64,000 nucleotides of DNA from Prorocentrum cordatum (GCA_963575745.1 CAUYUJ010000374.1:5001-69000), one strand, 5' to 3'; positions 12,035 to 24,491 are shown, counted from the first letter of the stretch. Notes: generated by a model not told the origin, from the sequence alone. A program made the numbers and translations.

Positions 12035-12300
12035 GGGGGGGCGGTGGCGACAGGCTCAGTGGGGGTGCATCGACCCCTAATCGCTTATGGATCGCCGATA
12101 AGGGGCCTGGCAGCCCGCCCCGCCATGGAGCACGCCGATGCGCTATCGGGGGCCTATATCACCGATCTATGGGCGACGTATCGACGATTCCAGGAACATT
12201 CCCCCCCGAGCCACTCCCCCCCGAACGTTCCATCCTCAGCGTCGTGAGAAAGTAGCGACGGGAGGTTTTGGCCGTTTTCGGCCTCTGGGGGCCCTGAACC
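12035..12300 (+). repeat. GC-rich dispersed repeat family Y, copy 2
   Basis: It contains GTGGGGGTGCATCGACCCC, ATCGGGGGCCTAT and ATCGACGATTCCAGG. It aligns by eye with 27570-27760 (GCATCGATCCCC, ATCGGGGGCCTATCGCCGAT, CGTCGATTCCAAG), including spacing. Confidence 0.7.
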
Positions 12301-12503
12301 GGCCCTGGGACTGTCCATCCACGGCTCGCGATGAAGAGCTGGCCGTGGGGAAGGTGCCGGGAGTTCTGGGAACGGCGCCTTGGCAAAACGAAGGCGTCGG
12401 ATGCTAAGGGTAAAACGACGCGAAGATCGGGACAAAATCGGATCGGGATAACTCGACATCTCTGAGAATCGGCGGGTTGGAGGATGTATTGGGCGCCGCG
12501 GCC
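12301..12503. other. Spacer with no feature seen
   Basis: Unique-looking GC-rich sequence. Nothing recognisable. Confidence 0.4.
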
Positions 12504-12554
12504 GCTCCAGAGCGTTCCGGAACGCTCTGAGAGCGCTCCGGAACGCTCTGGAGC
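12504..12554. repeat. Near-perfect 51-bp palindrome
   Basis: GCTCCAGAGCGTTCCGGAAC at the left is matched by GTTCCGGAACGCTCTGGAGC-type sequence at the right. The only departures are close to the centre GCTCTGAGAGC. It can fold as one long hairpin or as two shorter TTCCGGAA hairpins. Confidence 0.85.
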
Positions 12555-13324
12555 GATTTATCCCGATCCTAGCCCTGTTTTAAAGGGCCAGGTCGAGGCA
12601 ACTGTGGCCCTCCCTGGCGTCCGGCGTCGGTTCTCCGCGGATTCGTCCTGCCCCCGGAGGCGTTCCAGCAGCTGCGCGCCCTTTTGAGAGCGTTCTCATG
12701 CAGGGGGCCAGGACGGCCCTGGCTAGACACGTGGTGGTGTATTTCGAGTAGGTGATCGACTACAGAATTGAATTGAATGACCCCAGAATTGAGACAGCAG
12801 TGGTCGCAAAGTGTGTTTGCGATGGCACACGTGTATATTTAGCAGTCCTTCCTTCTGCCCCCCTTTCCGTTCCCCTCCCCCTTCCCCCTTTCTGCCTCTT
12901 CTCCTCCCGTGACCTGCCCCTGTCTGTAGTCAGCCGCCTTTCTCTATTTTCACGTCTGGTTGCCATACGTGCAATCTTGCCCACGCGTTTGCAGGACGCA
13001 AGGCTTCAGTCAGTCAGTCAGAACTGATTTTCCCCATCGAATCTACGACGAAAGCCTACAGGGTTCGTCAATCTACGGAGAAAGTTGAATGTTGAATATA
13101 TTTTTCCGGAGGCTCGAAGCGAAAACTGATTTTGGGATACATCAGTTCGGTAGTCGATTCCGCTCGAGTCTCGATGCCCTCTGCGCAGGCCTCAGCTCCG
13201 AAAGACGGGTCCGAACGAACCCCAGCGGGGGCCCGGGGACAGATCTTGGAGCGGCCGGGAGGCGGGCCGCGCCGGGCCGGGCTCCCAAGGAGCCCGTCGC
13301 GAAACGGCAGCGACGGACACGGAT
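12555..13324. other. Gene-free spacer
   Basis: The GTCGGTTCTCCGCGGATTCG block at about 12627 resembles dispersed family Z. The 12850-12960 part is pyrimidine-rich. CAGTCAGTCAGTCAG occurs near 13009. No coding sequence is recognised. Confidence 0.45.
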
Positions 13325-13512
13325 ATACGGGACGGGAAAACTACCACAGCCACTGCTTTTCTTCTGTTGCCGCCTTCCAGCCAGCACAAACAAAGCAGTG
13401 GTTGTGTTAGGCTTGGCACCAGGGAAATGACCACAGCCACTGCTTCTTTTTCGGCCGGCTGGAAGGCAGCGCAGACAAGAAGCAGTGGCTGTGGTCATTT
13501 TCCCGTCCTGCA
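13325..13512. mobile_element. Nested foldback element (palindrome of hairpins)
   Basis: The word CCACAGCCACTGCTT and its inverse AAGCAGTGG(T/C)TGTG occur in the order forward, inverse, forward, inverse. The second hairpin (13425-13500) has a perfect stem of more than 20 bp, with AAATGACCACAGCCACTGCT on the left. Its loop (GCCGGCTGGAAGGCAGC) is the inverse of the first hairpin's loop (GCCGCCTTCCAGCCAGC), so the whole is a palindrome. Confidence 0.8.
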
Positions 13513-13880
13513 GGGTACTGATGGGCTCTTTGGGGGGCCCGCGCCCAGCCCCGGGGGCCCTTGCCCGAACGACTCGGGCAGAGGGGTGGCTGTGTTGCGT
13601 GCCACGCCGCCGTGCAGACGCGCTGCCACCGTCCCCGTCGCGTGCCGCGCTGCCGTGCAGACCGTCGGTGCGCCGCAGCCGCTGTCCCGAGAGTGCCGCG
13701 TGCCCCACGTCCCGAAGCGACGCAGGGTGAGACTGCCGCCCCCCCGCCAGGGATAGCGTCGGGGTCACTCTGGGTCTCGGCGGTGCGGCGGCACCACGGC
13801 AGCTGGGGCCCGGGGGCCTCCCGCGCCTCCTGCTGGCGCGACGGGGCCACCAGGCCCGCCACGGGGTCCCGGCCCCTGGC
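13513..13880. other. GC-rich spacer
   Basis: A repeated CCGTGCAGAC word and GC-rich text. Open frames exist in several phases but none is convincing. Confidence 0.4.
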
Positions 13881-14345
13881 GGGGCCGACTTCGGTTCGGT
13901 CGATCCGCTTCGAGGTCGATGTCCTGGCGACTCGACGCGACCCGATGCCCGCACAGCGCGGATGCGCAGCGGGGCGCGGCCGGCTCGGCTCGTGATGCCG
14001 ATGCCGTGCCGAGGCGGCCCGATCCGGAGATCGCCCCGATCCGATCCTGTTTCGCGACTCGATCAGTTCTCCTCCTCCTCCTCCTCCTCCTCCTCCTCCT
14101 CCTCCTCCTCTTTCTCCACCTCGATGCATCGTCCAGCGTCTGGCCTGTGCCAGCCGCCGACTCGGCACGGGGAGACCACGGCCGCTGTTCGCTTATCGGC
14201 GGTTCTCGGCGGGTGCTCGTCTCTTCTCGGCGGTCTTTCTTACGGCCTCGGGGTGCTTTCCAGCGGCTGCGCCTCGCCGGGAGCGTTCTGGGAGTGTCCA
14301 GATCTTCCCGAGCTGCCGTCAGAGATCCGAGCTGTGACCCGAGAG
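13881..14345 (+). repeat. Dispersed repeat family Z, copy 1, with (CTC)n
   Basis: Blocks shared with 27285-27560 and 28108-28440: CGGTCGATCCGCTTCGAGGTCG, split as CGGTCGATCCG + CTTCGAGGTCG; CTGTTTCGCGACTCG; TCTCGGCGG; GCGGCTGCGCCTCGCCG. A (CTC)n run fills 14069-14114. Confidence 0.65.
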
Positions 14346-14381
14346 CGAGGGGGCAGCGTTAGGGGGGCACAGGCTCGGGTG

Positions 14382-14559
14382 AAGTCGGGCCTGTCCCTCT
14401 ACAGGGGGAATACTCAAACATAGTAAAAAAAGTAGTCGGGGGACTATTTTTTGAGTATTTCTGTAACATTTTTTTGGGGCATTTTTTTTTTTTTTTTTTT
14501 TTTTGACTTTTTAGATATTTCTCGTCGACAACCCCCCTGTAGGGGGACACGCCCGACTT
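14382..14559. mobile_element. TIR element (MITE) family T, copy A
   Basis: TIRs of about 27 bp: AAGTCGGGCCTGTCCCTCTA at the left and GGGGGACACGCCCGACTT at the right. An 8-bp target duplication GGCTCGGG is at 14372-14379 and 14561-14568 (8/8). The AT-rich interior shares GGGGACTATTTTTTG with copy B. It encodes nothing, so it would need a transposase from elsewhere. An 8-bp duplication is typical of hAT-type insertion. Confidence 0.85.
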
Positions 14560-14562
14560 GGG

Positions 14563-14700
14563 CTCGGGGGGGCGCATTGCCCCCCCCCCATTGCCCCTGG
14601 ATCGCCGAGGGGGCCTGACAGCCCACGCCGCCCCGGGGAGCGTGCGGCTCTGCGGTCGAGGGCCCATCGCCCATCGCCGATCTAGCGCGGCGACGTGTCA
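14563..14700 (+). repeat. GC-rich dispersed repeat family Y, copy 3
   Basis: Contains GGATCGCCGAGGGGGCCTG, CCCCGGGGAGCGTGCGG and GCCCATCGCCGATCTA in the same order as copy 2 at 12035. Confidence 0.65.
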
Positions 14701-14718
14701 CCCGGTTCCAGCGCGTGC

Positions 14719-14780
<62 letters not shown>

Positions 14781-15055
14781 TTTTTTCTGTTTTTTGTTGT
14801 TGTTGGAATTCTTATTATTATTATCATTATTATTATTACTATTATTATTATTCTTATTATTAGTATTATCAGTATTATTCTTATTTTCTCTTTTTTCTTC
14901 TCCCTAATATAGATCAAGTCCTCCTTCTCTGGCTCCCCTCCTGTGCCTATCCCCCGTTGCGGCGACGTATCACCGGTTCCGGCGCGCGCGTTTTTTTTGT
15001 CATCATTTTTTATGGAGTCCTCCTTCTCTGGCTACCCTCCTGTCCCTATCCCCCC
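14689..15055 (+). repeat. Tandem duplication with a poly-T60 expansion in one unit
   Basis: Two units start with GCGGCGACGTRTCACC and end with AGTCCTCCTTCTCTGGCT ... CTATCCCCC. Unit 1 (to about 14955) holds T60 at 14720-14779 followed by an ATT microsatellite; unit 2 (from about 14957) has only eight T. The length difference comes from microsatellite growth. Confidence 0.8.
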
Positions 15056-15309
15056 GTTCCTCGCTATACCTGCAATGTATTGTGTTTTTGGCGTGGCTCG
15101 TTCGCGTCCACATCTGGCCACCTCCTTTGGGGCATCGCACTGGAAGCAAAAGGAGGATGACGACAGGAGAAGGAGGAAGGATGATAATGAAGGAGAACGC
15201 ACAGGAATAATGGGAGGAGGAGGAGGGCCTGGCGGGGAACTCGGGGCCAAGAGGCAATGGAAGTGGGGATGCCGACTGTAAGCAATGTCGGTGCCTTCTC
15301 CAAGCAGGA
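15056..15309. other. Spacer with no gene seen
   Basis: Mixed sequence with a purine-rich stretch (15145-15240). No feature is recognised. Confidence 0.4.
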
Positions 15310-15535
15310 CGACTGCTGCTGCTGCTGCTGCTGTTGTTGTTGTTGTTGTTGTTGTTGCTGTTGTTGGTGCTGCTGCTGTTGTTGTTGTTGTTGTTGTTGT
15401 TCTTGTTGTTGCCGTCGTTGTTGTTGTTGTCGTCGTCGTTGTTGTCGTTGTTGTTGTGGCTGTTGTTGTTGTTGTTGTTGTTGCTCTTGTTGTTGTTGTT
15501 GTTGCTGTTGCTGTTGTACCTGTTCTTGTTATTCG
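15310..15535. repeat. (GTT/GCT)n microsatellite
   Basis: Trinucleotide tract GCTGCT then GTTGTT with a few CGT interruptions. It abuts the satellite array that starts at 15536. A similar GTT tract (21398-21705) abuts the far side of the second satellite array. Confidence 0.95.
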
Positions 15536-16635
15536 CACCAATAGCGGACTGTTATTCCGTGTTTATGGAGTAATCGTCGCCTACTATTCCGTGTAACGGA
15601 TACACGAAGTAATAGCGGTGTATTATTCCGTTTATACGGAATAATAAGCGCCAAGTATTCCGTTCATCTGATATACAGAGGGATCGCGGCCTATTATTCC
15701 GTAGATACGCGGTAATAAGAGCGTAATAGCCCGTGTATCGGATACACTAAGTAATAAGGGGCATCGTATTCCGAGTATACGGAGTAAAAGACGCTTACTA
15801 ATCCGTGTATCGGATACACGGAATATTCGCGGCCCTTCAATTACTCCGAGTATACGGAGTAAGAAGCGCGGAATATTCAGTGTATCGGATACACGGAGTA
15901 ATGAGGAGCGTATTATTCCGTGTATATGGAGTAATTTGCGTTTACTCTTCCGTGTATGGGGTACGCGGAGTAACAGCGGCCTATTATTCCGTGTATGCGG
16001 AGTAATAGTCGCTTACTATTCCGCATATCGGATAGACTGAACATTACGGCCTTTTTTTTCTCTCCGTGTACACGGAGTAATTGGCGACGCATGTTCTTTG
16101 TATCGGATACGCGGAGTGACAGGGGCGTATTATTCCGTGTCTACGGAGTAATCGACGCTTACTGTTCCGTGTGTCGGATACACGGAGTAATGGCGGCCTA
16201 TTATTACGTGTATCCGGAGCAATAAGCGCGGAGTGTTCAGGTTCGTGGATACACGGAGTAATAACGGCTTATTTTTCCGTGTATACGGAGTAGGAAGCGT
16301 TTGCCATTCCGTGTATCGGATACACGGAGTAATATCAGTCTATCACTCCGTGTATACAGAGTATTCGGCGCGGAATATTCCGTGTATCGGATGCACGGAG
16401 TAATGGTCGCTTATTATTCCGTGTATACGGATGCATGCGCGCTTGCTTGTCCGTGTATCGGATACACGGGTTGATAGTGGTTTATTAGTCCGTGCGTACG
16501 GGGTGTTAAGCGCTTAAGATTCAGTGTGTCGTATACACGGAGTAATAGGAGCCTCATTATTCCGTGTATACGTAGAACTATGTGTTTAGTATTCCGTTTA
16601 TCGTATACGCTGAGTACTAGGGCCTTGTTACTCCG
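15536..16635. repeat. Palindromic satellite S (71-72 bp), array 1
   Basis: About 15 units. Each unit has two dyads: TTCCGTGTATCGGATACACGG and TTCCGTGTATACGGAGTAA, separated by 10-15 bp of spacer such as TAGCGGCC. Successive starts at 15587, 15658, 15729 and 15801 give a period of 71-72 bp. The array ends at 16635 after the half-dyad TTACTCCG. Confidence 0.9.
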
Positions 16636-17659
16636 ACGGCAACGTCCTCAGAGGGCGCGTCTTGGAGAAGGCCAGGGAGAAGAGCCAGCGGTGCGGCCAA
16701 GGGAAGAAGCCCGAATCGCTTGGGAAGGGGCGGGCGGGGGACCCGGGGCGCGCGAACACTTCTCTTTCATCCCGCCCCCGCGCCCCCCCCCTCGCCCCCC
16801 CGCCCCGCCCCCCGGTTCCGCCGATGCGCGGGCAGCGAGCGCGTTGGGGGCGCTGGAGATAGGCGCAGCGACGGGCTTGACCACGAGGGGCAGACGAGCG
16901 GACGTAAGCATGGCCCAGCCCGGCCCTGCGCGGGGACGCGGCCGGACCAATGCGACGTTTTTTTTTTTGCGGCTTCCGCGGGGGCAGGCGGCTACTGACG
17001 GACGGAATTTCACGCCCTTCGTCCAAGGGGTGCCCAGGGCAGCAGGAGAGAACCACGTTCGCCATCTCGGCGACCCTTCTTGGGAAACACAACAGGATTT
17101 CGTGGGAACTGCGAGGCGTGCAGCCGCGCGCCCTTTCTCGAGCCAGAGTTAATCATGCGAATTTAAAGATGCCGGGCGGCGGGGGGGCAACGGCCCGTCG
17201 TCGTTCTGGCGGCGGGCCCAGGCGGGCAGCGGCCTGTCGGGCGGGCCCTGCGCGACGCGAGGACTGGCGGCGGCCTTCCCCGCCCGATTCGCGACGCGAG
17301 GTAGCGGAAGGAGGGGGTCCTCTTCTTGCGGAGGGGAGCAACCCTCTTGCCGATCACGTCAGTGGTGGTGCCGTCAGAGGTGCAGCGGGTGAGCCGCGGG
17401 GCCCGCCCTGGCGGAGACCGAACAGCCGCGCCCCCCGATGTGGCTTCCGCAGGCCCTGGGCCGCGGAACACGGCGCGCGGGTTCAGGGGCATCTTGGCTC
17501 AAGCCAGAAGACGGCTACGACGAGCGACGAAAAGGAGGGGGTCAAGAAGACGTGCGAGGAGCGGTCGCCACGCAGAGGGGGTAGCGTAATTTCGAAGTAA
17601 GCACAACATGTTTCCAGCTTCGGCTCAGGGGCCCAGTGGTCGCCGTAATCGCGCAGGAA
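16636..17659 (+). other. 5' part of the 4.2-kb insert between satellite arrays
   Basis: GC-rich sequence without satellite units. Open frames of 208 and 216 codons exist (16526-17152 and 16950-17600) but look composition-driven. At 17489-17503 there is GCATCTTGGCTCAAG, 13/15 matches to the 3' part of the dinoflagellate spliced leader. This could be the 5' untranslated/ORF1 part of the LINE that follows, but I see no ORF1 domain. Confidence 0.45.
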
Positions 17660-17673
17660 AAATGCCCGCTGGA

Positions 17674-18540
17674 ATGGCGCTGAGAGTCGCCGCATTGGAC
17701 GCGCGCGGAATGAAACAGGCAGTGGCGCGGGGGGAATTGAGTCGTGGATGGTGGCTGCAACTATTCATGTTCTGGCGCTCCAAGAAACGCACGTGTCGCA
17801 AAACAGGAAAGAATCGTTTAAAGAGTGCCAGGTTCTTCGGCGGGGAAGAACGCGTTTCGGCAGGACAGTTTTGCAGCCGGGGTCGGCATTGTTATTCGCA
17901 GCGATATCGTGAAATACGTGACGGATGTGGAGCTGGTGGGTGGCCGCGTCAGCGCCTTCGAACTCAACCGCGCCGGGCCGAGAGCTAAATCTGCACTTCG
18001 CGCCCCCCCGGGCGTTCAGACCTGATGGGGGCGAAGACGCTTCACTGAACAATGCAGCGAGTTTTCGTGGTGTGCAACTATCGAGGGCCGACCTGCGTGC
18101 TCGGAGATTCGAGCGCTAGGGTGCAGGCGCGACGCGGTGATGATGAGAGTAGCGCGGTCGGGCCGCGCGCGTTTCACGACAATTCAGCTAACCCATGTGA
18201 CGCGCCGCCGGAGGCGTGGCAGAGACCGCCAGTTACTCATTGGATGTGCCAACCTGAACCATTTACGTCTTGCCAACGCGTGGTTTCGGAAACCTGACAG
18301 AGCTCGTTGCGCGCAGAACGCTGGGCGCGCAGCGGGGCGCTCCTTTCTACCGCCGCGCCCGCGAATAACTCGATGTTATCGTCGCCTGCGGAGGTGGGCC
18401 AACTTAATCGCAAGCGCTGAGACTGACGCCGACGCGAACATCAACGCTGGCCACTACCCCGTATGGGCCGCCGCCCGCGCGCGGCTCAAAGCGCTGCGCC
18501 GGACCGGGCGAGCGCGGGTCGAGTGCGCAGATTGCTCGGA
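17674..18540 (+). pseudogene. LINE endonuclease (EEP/APE-like) domain remnant
   Basis: Read across at least three frames, the remnant shows the family landmarks in order. MALRVAALDARGM is at 17674, the usual N-terminal strand with the N replaced by D. HVLALQETHVSQNR follows around 17763 and contains the catalytic Glu motif QETH. AGVGIVIRSDIV is near 17875. NLNHLRLANAWFRKP is near 18250, equivalent to the N-x-L-x-x-x-N-T-x-F-x-x-P region of APE endonucleases. HYPVWAAARARLKAL is near 18450, where the SDH motif has become GHY. In the family this domain nicks target DNA to prime reverse transcription. At least two frameshifts and the lost SDH Asp-His pair make activity unlikely. Confidence 0.75.
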
Positions 18541-19129
18541 TGCTGACAAAGTTGCCATTAATCGGGAGATCTCCGCCCAGTGCAGTGATCTGTGGAACTC
18601 GTCGCTTTACGCCGCTCAGCCTGCCCATCTAGCAGAGAGGCTTATGCCGAGAGCGCCGGCGCGTGCGAGAAGCGTCGCTTGCTCGAGCCGCGCCGAGCAG
18701 CCCCTCGCCTCGCGAGAGGGCGCGGTGCCTTCGCAGGGCCCGTGGGAGTTCGACCAGCAGGACACATAATTCAGAGAAAAAGGAAGAGAAAAGACAGGGA
18801 GAGGGGTCGTTTTGCAAACGTTCTCCAGAGACCTGGACGCGCGCGACAGATAGTTGGGAATTCGCAGCTTGAAATCCGATTACTAACCGCGACCCTGCCG
18901 CGCGTGATATATACGCGGCAAACCAGTTGCTGTTGCCCAGCGCGTGGAAGCGGCGGCCGAGTATTTGGCGCGGCACCAGTGGCCACTAAAACGATCACTT
19001 GGGTCCCTCCCACCCCCCGTCGTCGTCGTCGTCGTCGTCGTCCTCCTCCTCCTCCTCGGCCCCCCCCGCCCTCTCCGCTCCGTCCTGCTATCGTTCGCCC
19101 CCGTCAACTGCGCTTCAACGGGGCCGATG

Positions 19130-20760
<1,631 letters not shown>

Positions 20761-20857
20761 GTGCTCTTGTGTTTCCAGTCCAGTTCGGGCACGGCGCCTC
20801 CGGCGCGGCGCCGCCTGGGCGCCCGGGCGCGCGTCCGCGCGACCGGTGGGGGCGAAC

Positions 20858-21366
20858 ATGCGGAGTAATAGGCGCCTAATATTCCGTGTTTCGGATGCAC
20901 GGAGTAATAGTGGCCAATTATCCGTGCGCGGAAAATCAGCACCTCATATTCCGTGTGTCGGATGCGTGGAGTAATGTGGGCTTGTTATTCCGTGTGTACG
21001 GAGTAATGGGCGCCTTCTATTCCGTGTACCGGGTGCGCGGAGTAATAGGGGCCTGCTATTCCGGGTATGCGGAGTAAGGGGCGCCTAGCATTCCGCGTGT
21101 CGGATGCGCGGAGTAATGGGGGCATATTGCTCCGTGTGCGCGGAGTAATGTGCGCGTGCTAGGCCGCGTGTCGGACGCGCGGAGTAATGGCGGCCATTTC
21201 TTCCGTGTGTGTGTGTGGAGTAAAAGGTGTTAATCATACCGTGCATCGGATACGCGGAATATCAAGGCTGTTTATTCCGTATGTGCGGAGTCTTTAGCGC
21301 TTCATATTCCGTGTGTCGGATACGCTGAGCCATGTGGGCTTATGACTCCGTGTATACGGAGTAGGC
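20858..21366. repeat. Palindromic satellite S, array 2
   Basis: Same satellite as 15536-16635: TTCCGTGTGTCGGATGCGCGGAG-type dyads (split as TTCCGTGTGTCGG + ATGCGCGGAG) alternate with CCGTGTGTACGGAGTAATG. About seven units, more GC-rich than array 1. The array opens with the second half of a dyad (TGCGGAGTAATAG), complementary to the half on which array 1 stops. Confidence 0.9.
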
Positions 21367-21397
21367 GCCTCAGTTGGCGCCAGTGGGCGTCGCCGGT

Positions 21398-21705
21398 TTG
21401 TTGTTGTTGTTGCTGCTGCTGTTGTTGTTGTAGTTGTAGTTATAGTTGTTGTTGTTGTTGTTGTTGTTATTGTTGTTGTTGCTGTTGTTGTTGTTGTTGT
21501 TGTTGTTGTGATGTTCGTTGTTGTTTTAGTTGTTGTTGCGGCTTTTGTTGTTGCTGTTGCCTTTACCGTTGCTGTGGCTGTTCTTGCTGCTGTTGTTCTT
21601 GCTGCTGCTGCTGGTGCTGCTGCTGCTGCTGAGGCTGCTACTGCTGCTGCTGCTGCTGCTGCTGTTGTTGTTGTTGTTGTTGTTTATGTCATTGTTGTCG
21701 TTGCT
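21398..21705. repeat. (GTT/GCT)n microsatellite
   Basis: GTT repeat with GCT-rich segments at about 21585-21665. It abuts satellite array 2 and mirrors the GTT tract before array 1. Confidence 0.95.
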
Positions 21706-22739
21706 TTGCTTTGTTCGGAAAGCCGGAGTCACGGGCCCCCGCGTGTTGAGATCTTCTTCTTGTTCAAAAGCCGAATCCTTACACCTGAGGGTATAATCCG
21801 CGCTCCAGCAAGCGCGTGCCTGCACCACGGGGTTGGAAAAAAAGTCTTTGGCACTGGGGCGGCGGCGGCCGGTTCTCCACCGGGCTGGAGAACTTGTCGG
21901 CATTCTGGGCGTCGTTCTTGAGGTTCTCCAGGACCCCCGCGGGTCCCCAAGGATTCCTCCCGTTGGCGCAGGATTCTTCAGTATTTTTCAGGAGCCATCG
22001 GGGTTCCTGGAAATGCCCAGATTGGAGAATCCCAGGACGCCCCAGGATTCCTCAGGCACCCATCGGATTCCACAGGGATTCTTCAGAGTCCTCAGGACCC
22101 CCAGGCTTCCCCAGGATTCGTCAGGATTCCCCGTGGCCCGTCATGGTCATTCGTGCTGAGTGGATCCCCGAGGACCGTCAGGATCCCCAAGGACCCTGCA
22201 GGATTTGTCAGGACCTCCCAGAACTCCTTCGGATTCCCTAAGATTCCCCATGCTTCCTTTGCATTCGTCAGGACGCCCGAGGGTTTTCAGGATCCACCAG
22301 GAGTCCACCGGATTCTTCAGGATCCCCCAGATCCGTCAGGATCGGTCAGAATTCGTCAAGACTCCCTAGATTCCCTAAAATTCCAGGTGATTTCCCGCTG
22401 TTCACCAGAATTCCCCAGGATTCCCCAAGGCCCTTCGGGATTCCCCAAGGGTCAACCAGGAATTTTTCCATCCCCCCCGACGATTCCTCAGGGTGATTCA
22501 GGATTCTTCAGGAATCGCCCGGATTATTCGGGATCACCAGGGATTCCTCGCGGGACACGGCCAGAGCACGCCGTCGATAAATCACTCTTCAGGCGGTGGT
22601 GCTGGTCGTCGTCGTCGTCGTCGTCGTGGATTCCTGAGGAATCCGGAGGAGTCCCGAGGTTCCCAGAGGTTTCCTGAGAAGCTCGCAGGATTCCTCGGGG
22701 CTCCTGAGAATCCCCGTACTTTCGTTCGGACTTTGGCTC
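21706..22739. repeat. GGATTCCTCAGGA-type degenerate repeats, block 1
   Basis: From about 21890 the words GATTCC, CCCCAGG and TCCTCAGGA recur every 11-24 bp with many variants. They are rich in CCTNAGG half-palindromes. A (GTC)n run lies at 22605-22628. The frames read as Pro/Arg/Ser/Gln-rich repeats in several phases, so no gene is inferred. 21706-21889 is spacer. Confidence 0.75.
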
Positions 22740-23045
22740 AAGACGTTTTTTTTTTGGTTGGTTTTTATAGAATGGATTTCTTATTTCGATTTATTGTATG
22801 GATGTCATTTTTTTTGATTGTATGGTTTTCTGTTTGTTTCTGATTGTATGGATTTCTGTACGGGTTTCACAGTGTGTTTGAATGTGTGGGTTTGTTGTTG
22901 CTCCTGTTTTCACGGATGTCTTACTGCTTTGATTTCGCGGGGGATGAAGATGGATTAGGAACATGAGGAGGATAAGAAAACATATGAAACTTGTGATTCT
23001 AATGGTGGTGATGATGGTGGTGAGCATGATGACGAGAAAAAACCC
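22740..23045. repeat. T-rich stretch with GATTGTATGGATTTCT repeats
   Basis: An AT-rich island in GC-rich surroundings, with GATTGTATGG-type words at about 22790-22860, then less ordered sequence. No gene is recognised. Confidence 0.6.
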
Positions 23046-23369
23046 ATGTCACCTACTCTTGAATGTCGACCTAAGGTCGGGGGGTAGCTTCCAAAGCGCG
23101 GAGGGTGGGGGGTAGCTTCCGAGGGGCGGGGAAAGGGAGGGGGGGGGCTTTTGGCACGGGGGGTTCAAAGTGAGGGGGGGGGTCTCGGGGTCAGCTAAGC
23201 CCCCTCCCCCTTGTGGAAAGGGAGGCGGGGGGGTAGCTTCAGGAGCGCGAAAGGGAGGGGTGAGCTTCCGAGAGGTGAAAAGCATAAAACAAGGTGGGGG
23301 GGGCTTCCGGCAGGGCAGGTCGGGGGAGGTGAGTAAGGGTGTACCCCTCCCTCTTTTTTTTGGGGATTG
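23046..23369. repeat. GGGGTAGCTTCCGAG repeats
   Basis: G-rich imperfect tandem repeat of roughly 45 bp (GGGGGTAGCTTCC, AAAGGGAGGGG, GGGGGGCTT). Confidence 0.7.
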
Positions 23370-24165
23370 TAAAGGACTCCTGATGATCCTTGAGGATTCC
23401 GAAGGATTCCTCAGGAGTGGGAGCCCAGAGGGTTTCTAAGGATTCCTCAGGGCTCCTCAGGAGCCTGGCATATTCCTAATGATTCCTCAGGACTCCTGAG
23501 GATTCCCGAGAATTTTTTAGGAGGAACCCAAAAGATTCCTCAGGATTTCATAGGGCTCCCGGGGATCCCCTGCCCTGGGGATTCCTGAGGATCCCCAGGA
23601 TTCCTGAGGAGCCCAGCGAATTCCTAAGGATTCTCTAGGACTCCTAGGGGTTCCTACGGATTCTTTAGAACACCAGAGGTGCCCAGGAGATTCTTAAATA
23701 TTCTTCAGGATTCCTGAGGATCTCCCAGGATTCCTCAGGACTCTTGAGGAGCCCAGACGAATCTCAGGGATTCCTCAGGACTCCTGAGAAGCCCAGAAGA
23801 TTTCTAGGATTCCTTGGGGCTCCTGAGGATTCCCAAGGATTCCTCAGGACTCCTGAGGAGCCCAGAAGATTCCAAAGGATTTCCCGAGGGCTCCCGAGGA
23901 TCACTGAGGATTCCTCAAGATTTTGAGGAGTCCAGCAGATTCCTAAGGATTCCGAAGGATTCCTAAGGATTCCTAAAGGATTCCTCAGCAATCCTGAGGA
24001 GACCAACATATTCTTAAGTATTCCTGAGGAGTCTTGAGGATCTCGGAGGATCCTTCAGGAGTCTTGGGGAGCCCAGAGGATTCCTGAGGATTCCTCAGGA
24101 CTCTTGAGGACCCCAGACGATTTCGAACGATTCTTCTGGATTCTTGCGGTTTCCCGAGGAGCGCA
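23370..24165. repeat. GGATTCCTCAGGA-type degenerate repeats, block 2
   Basis: Same repeat type as 21890-22710, here more regular: GGATTCCTCAGGACTCCTGA, GGAGCCCAGA, GATTCCTAAGGATTCC. It is dense in TCCTGAGGA/TCCTCAGGA inverted words that can form many alternative small hairpins. Confidence 0.8.
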
Positions 24166-24429
24166 AGCAAGGGGCCGGAAAAGGCGGGAGCGCACGGGGA
24201 GCGGTTCTGCGGAGGCCACAGGTCGGATGAAGTGAGACATGGGGCCGGAGTGTACGTTTGTCGAGTGGGGCGCGTAGCCGCCGCAGGGGGCCCACCGCAG
24301 AGCCGTATGAACCGTCGTCACACAGTGAGCGCCAACGCAGAAGCCACGGGGCGGGACTGTCCGTTGCTCCACCTGGGTGTGACCGTTGACCGTGCGTCCT
24401 CGTGCCGGGGCCGGTGTCTCCGTTCTTCC
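24166..24429. other. GC-rich spacer
   Basis: No recognisable feature. Confidence 0.4.
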
Positions 24430-24457
24430 TTCGTCGTCGTCGTCGTCGTCGTCGTGG

Positions 24458-24491
<34 letters not shown>

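Noticed and set aside
22724-22743. TTTGGCTCAAG as another spliced-leader relic
   Set aside because: Only 12 of 15 bases match CCATTTTGGCTCAAG. By my estimate more than one such match is expected by chance in the window, and no gene follows.
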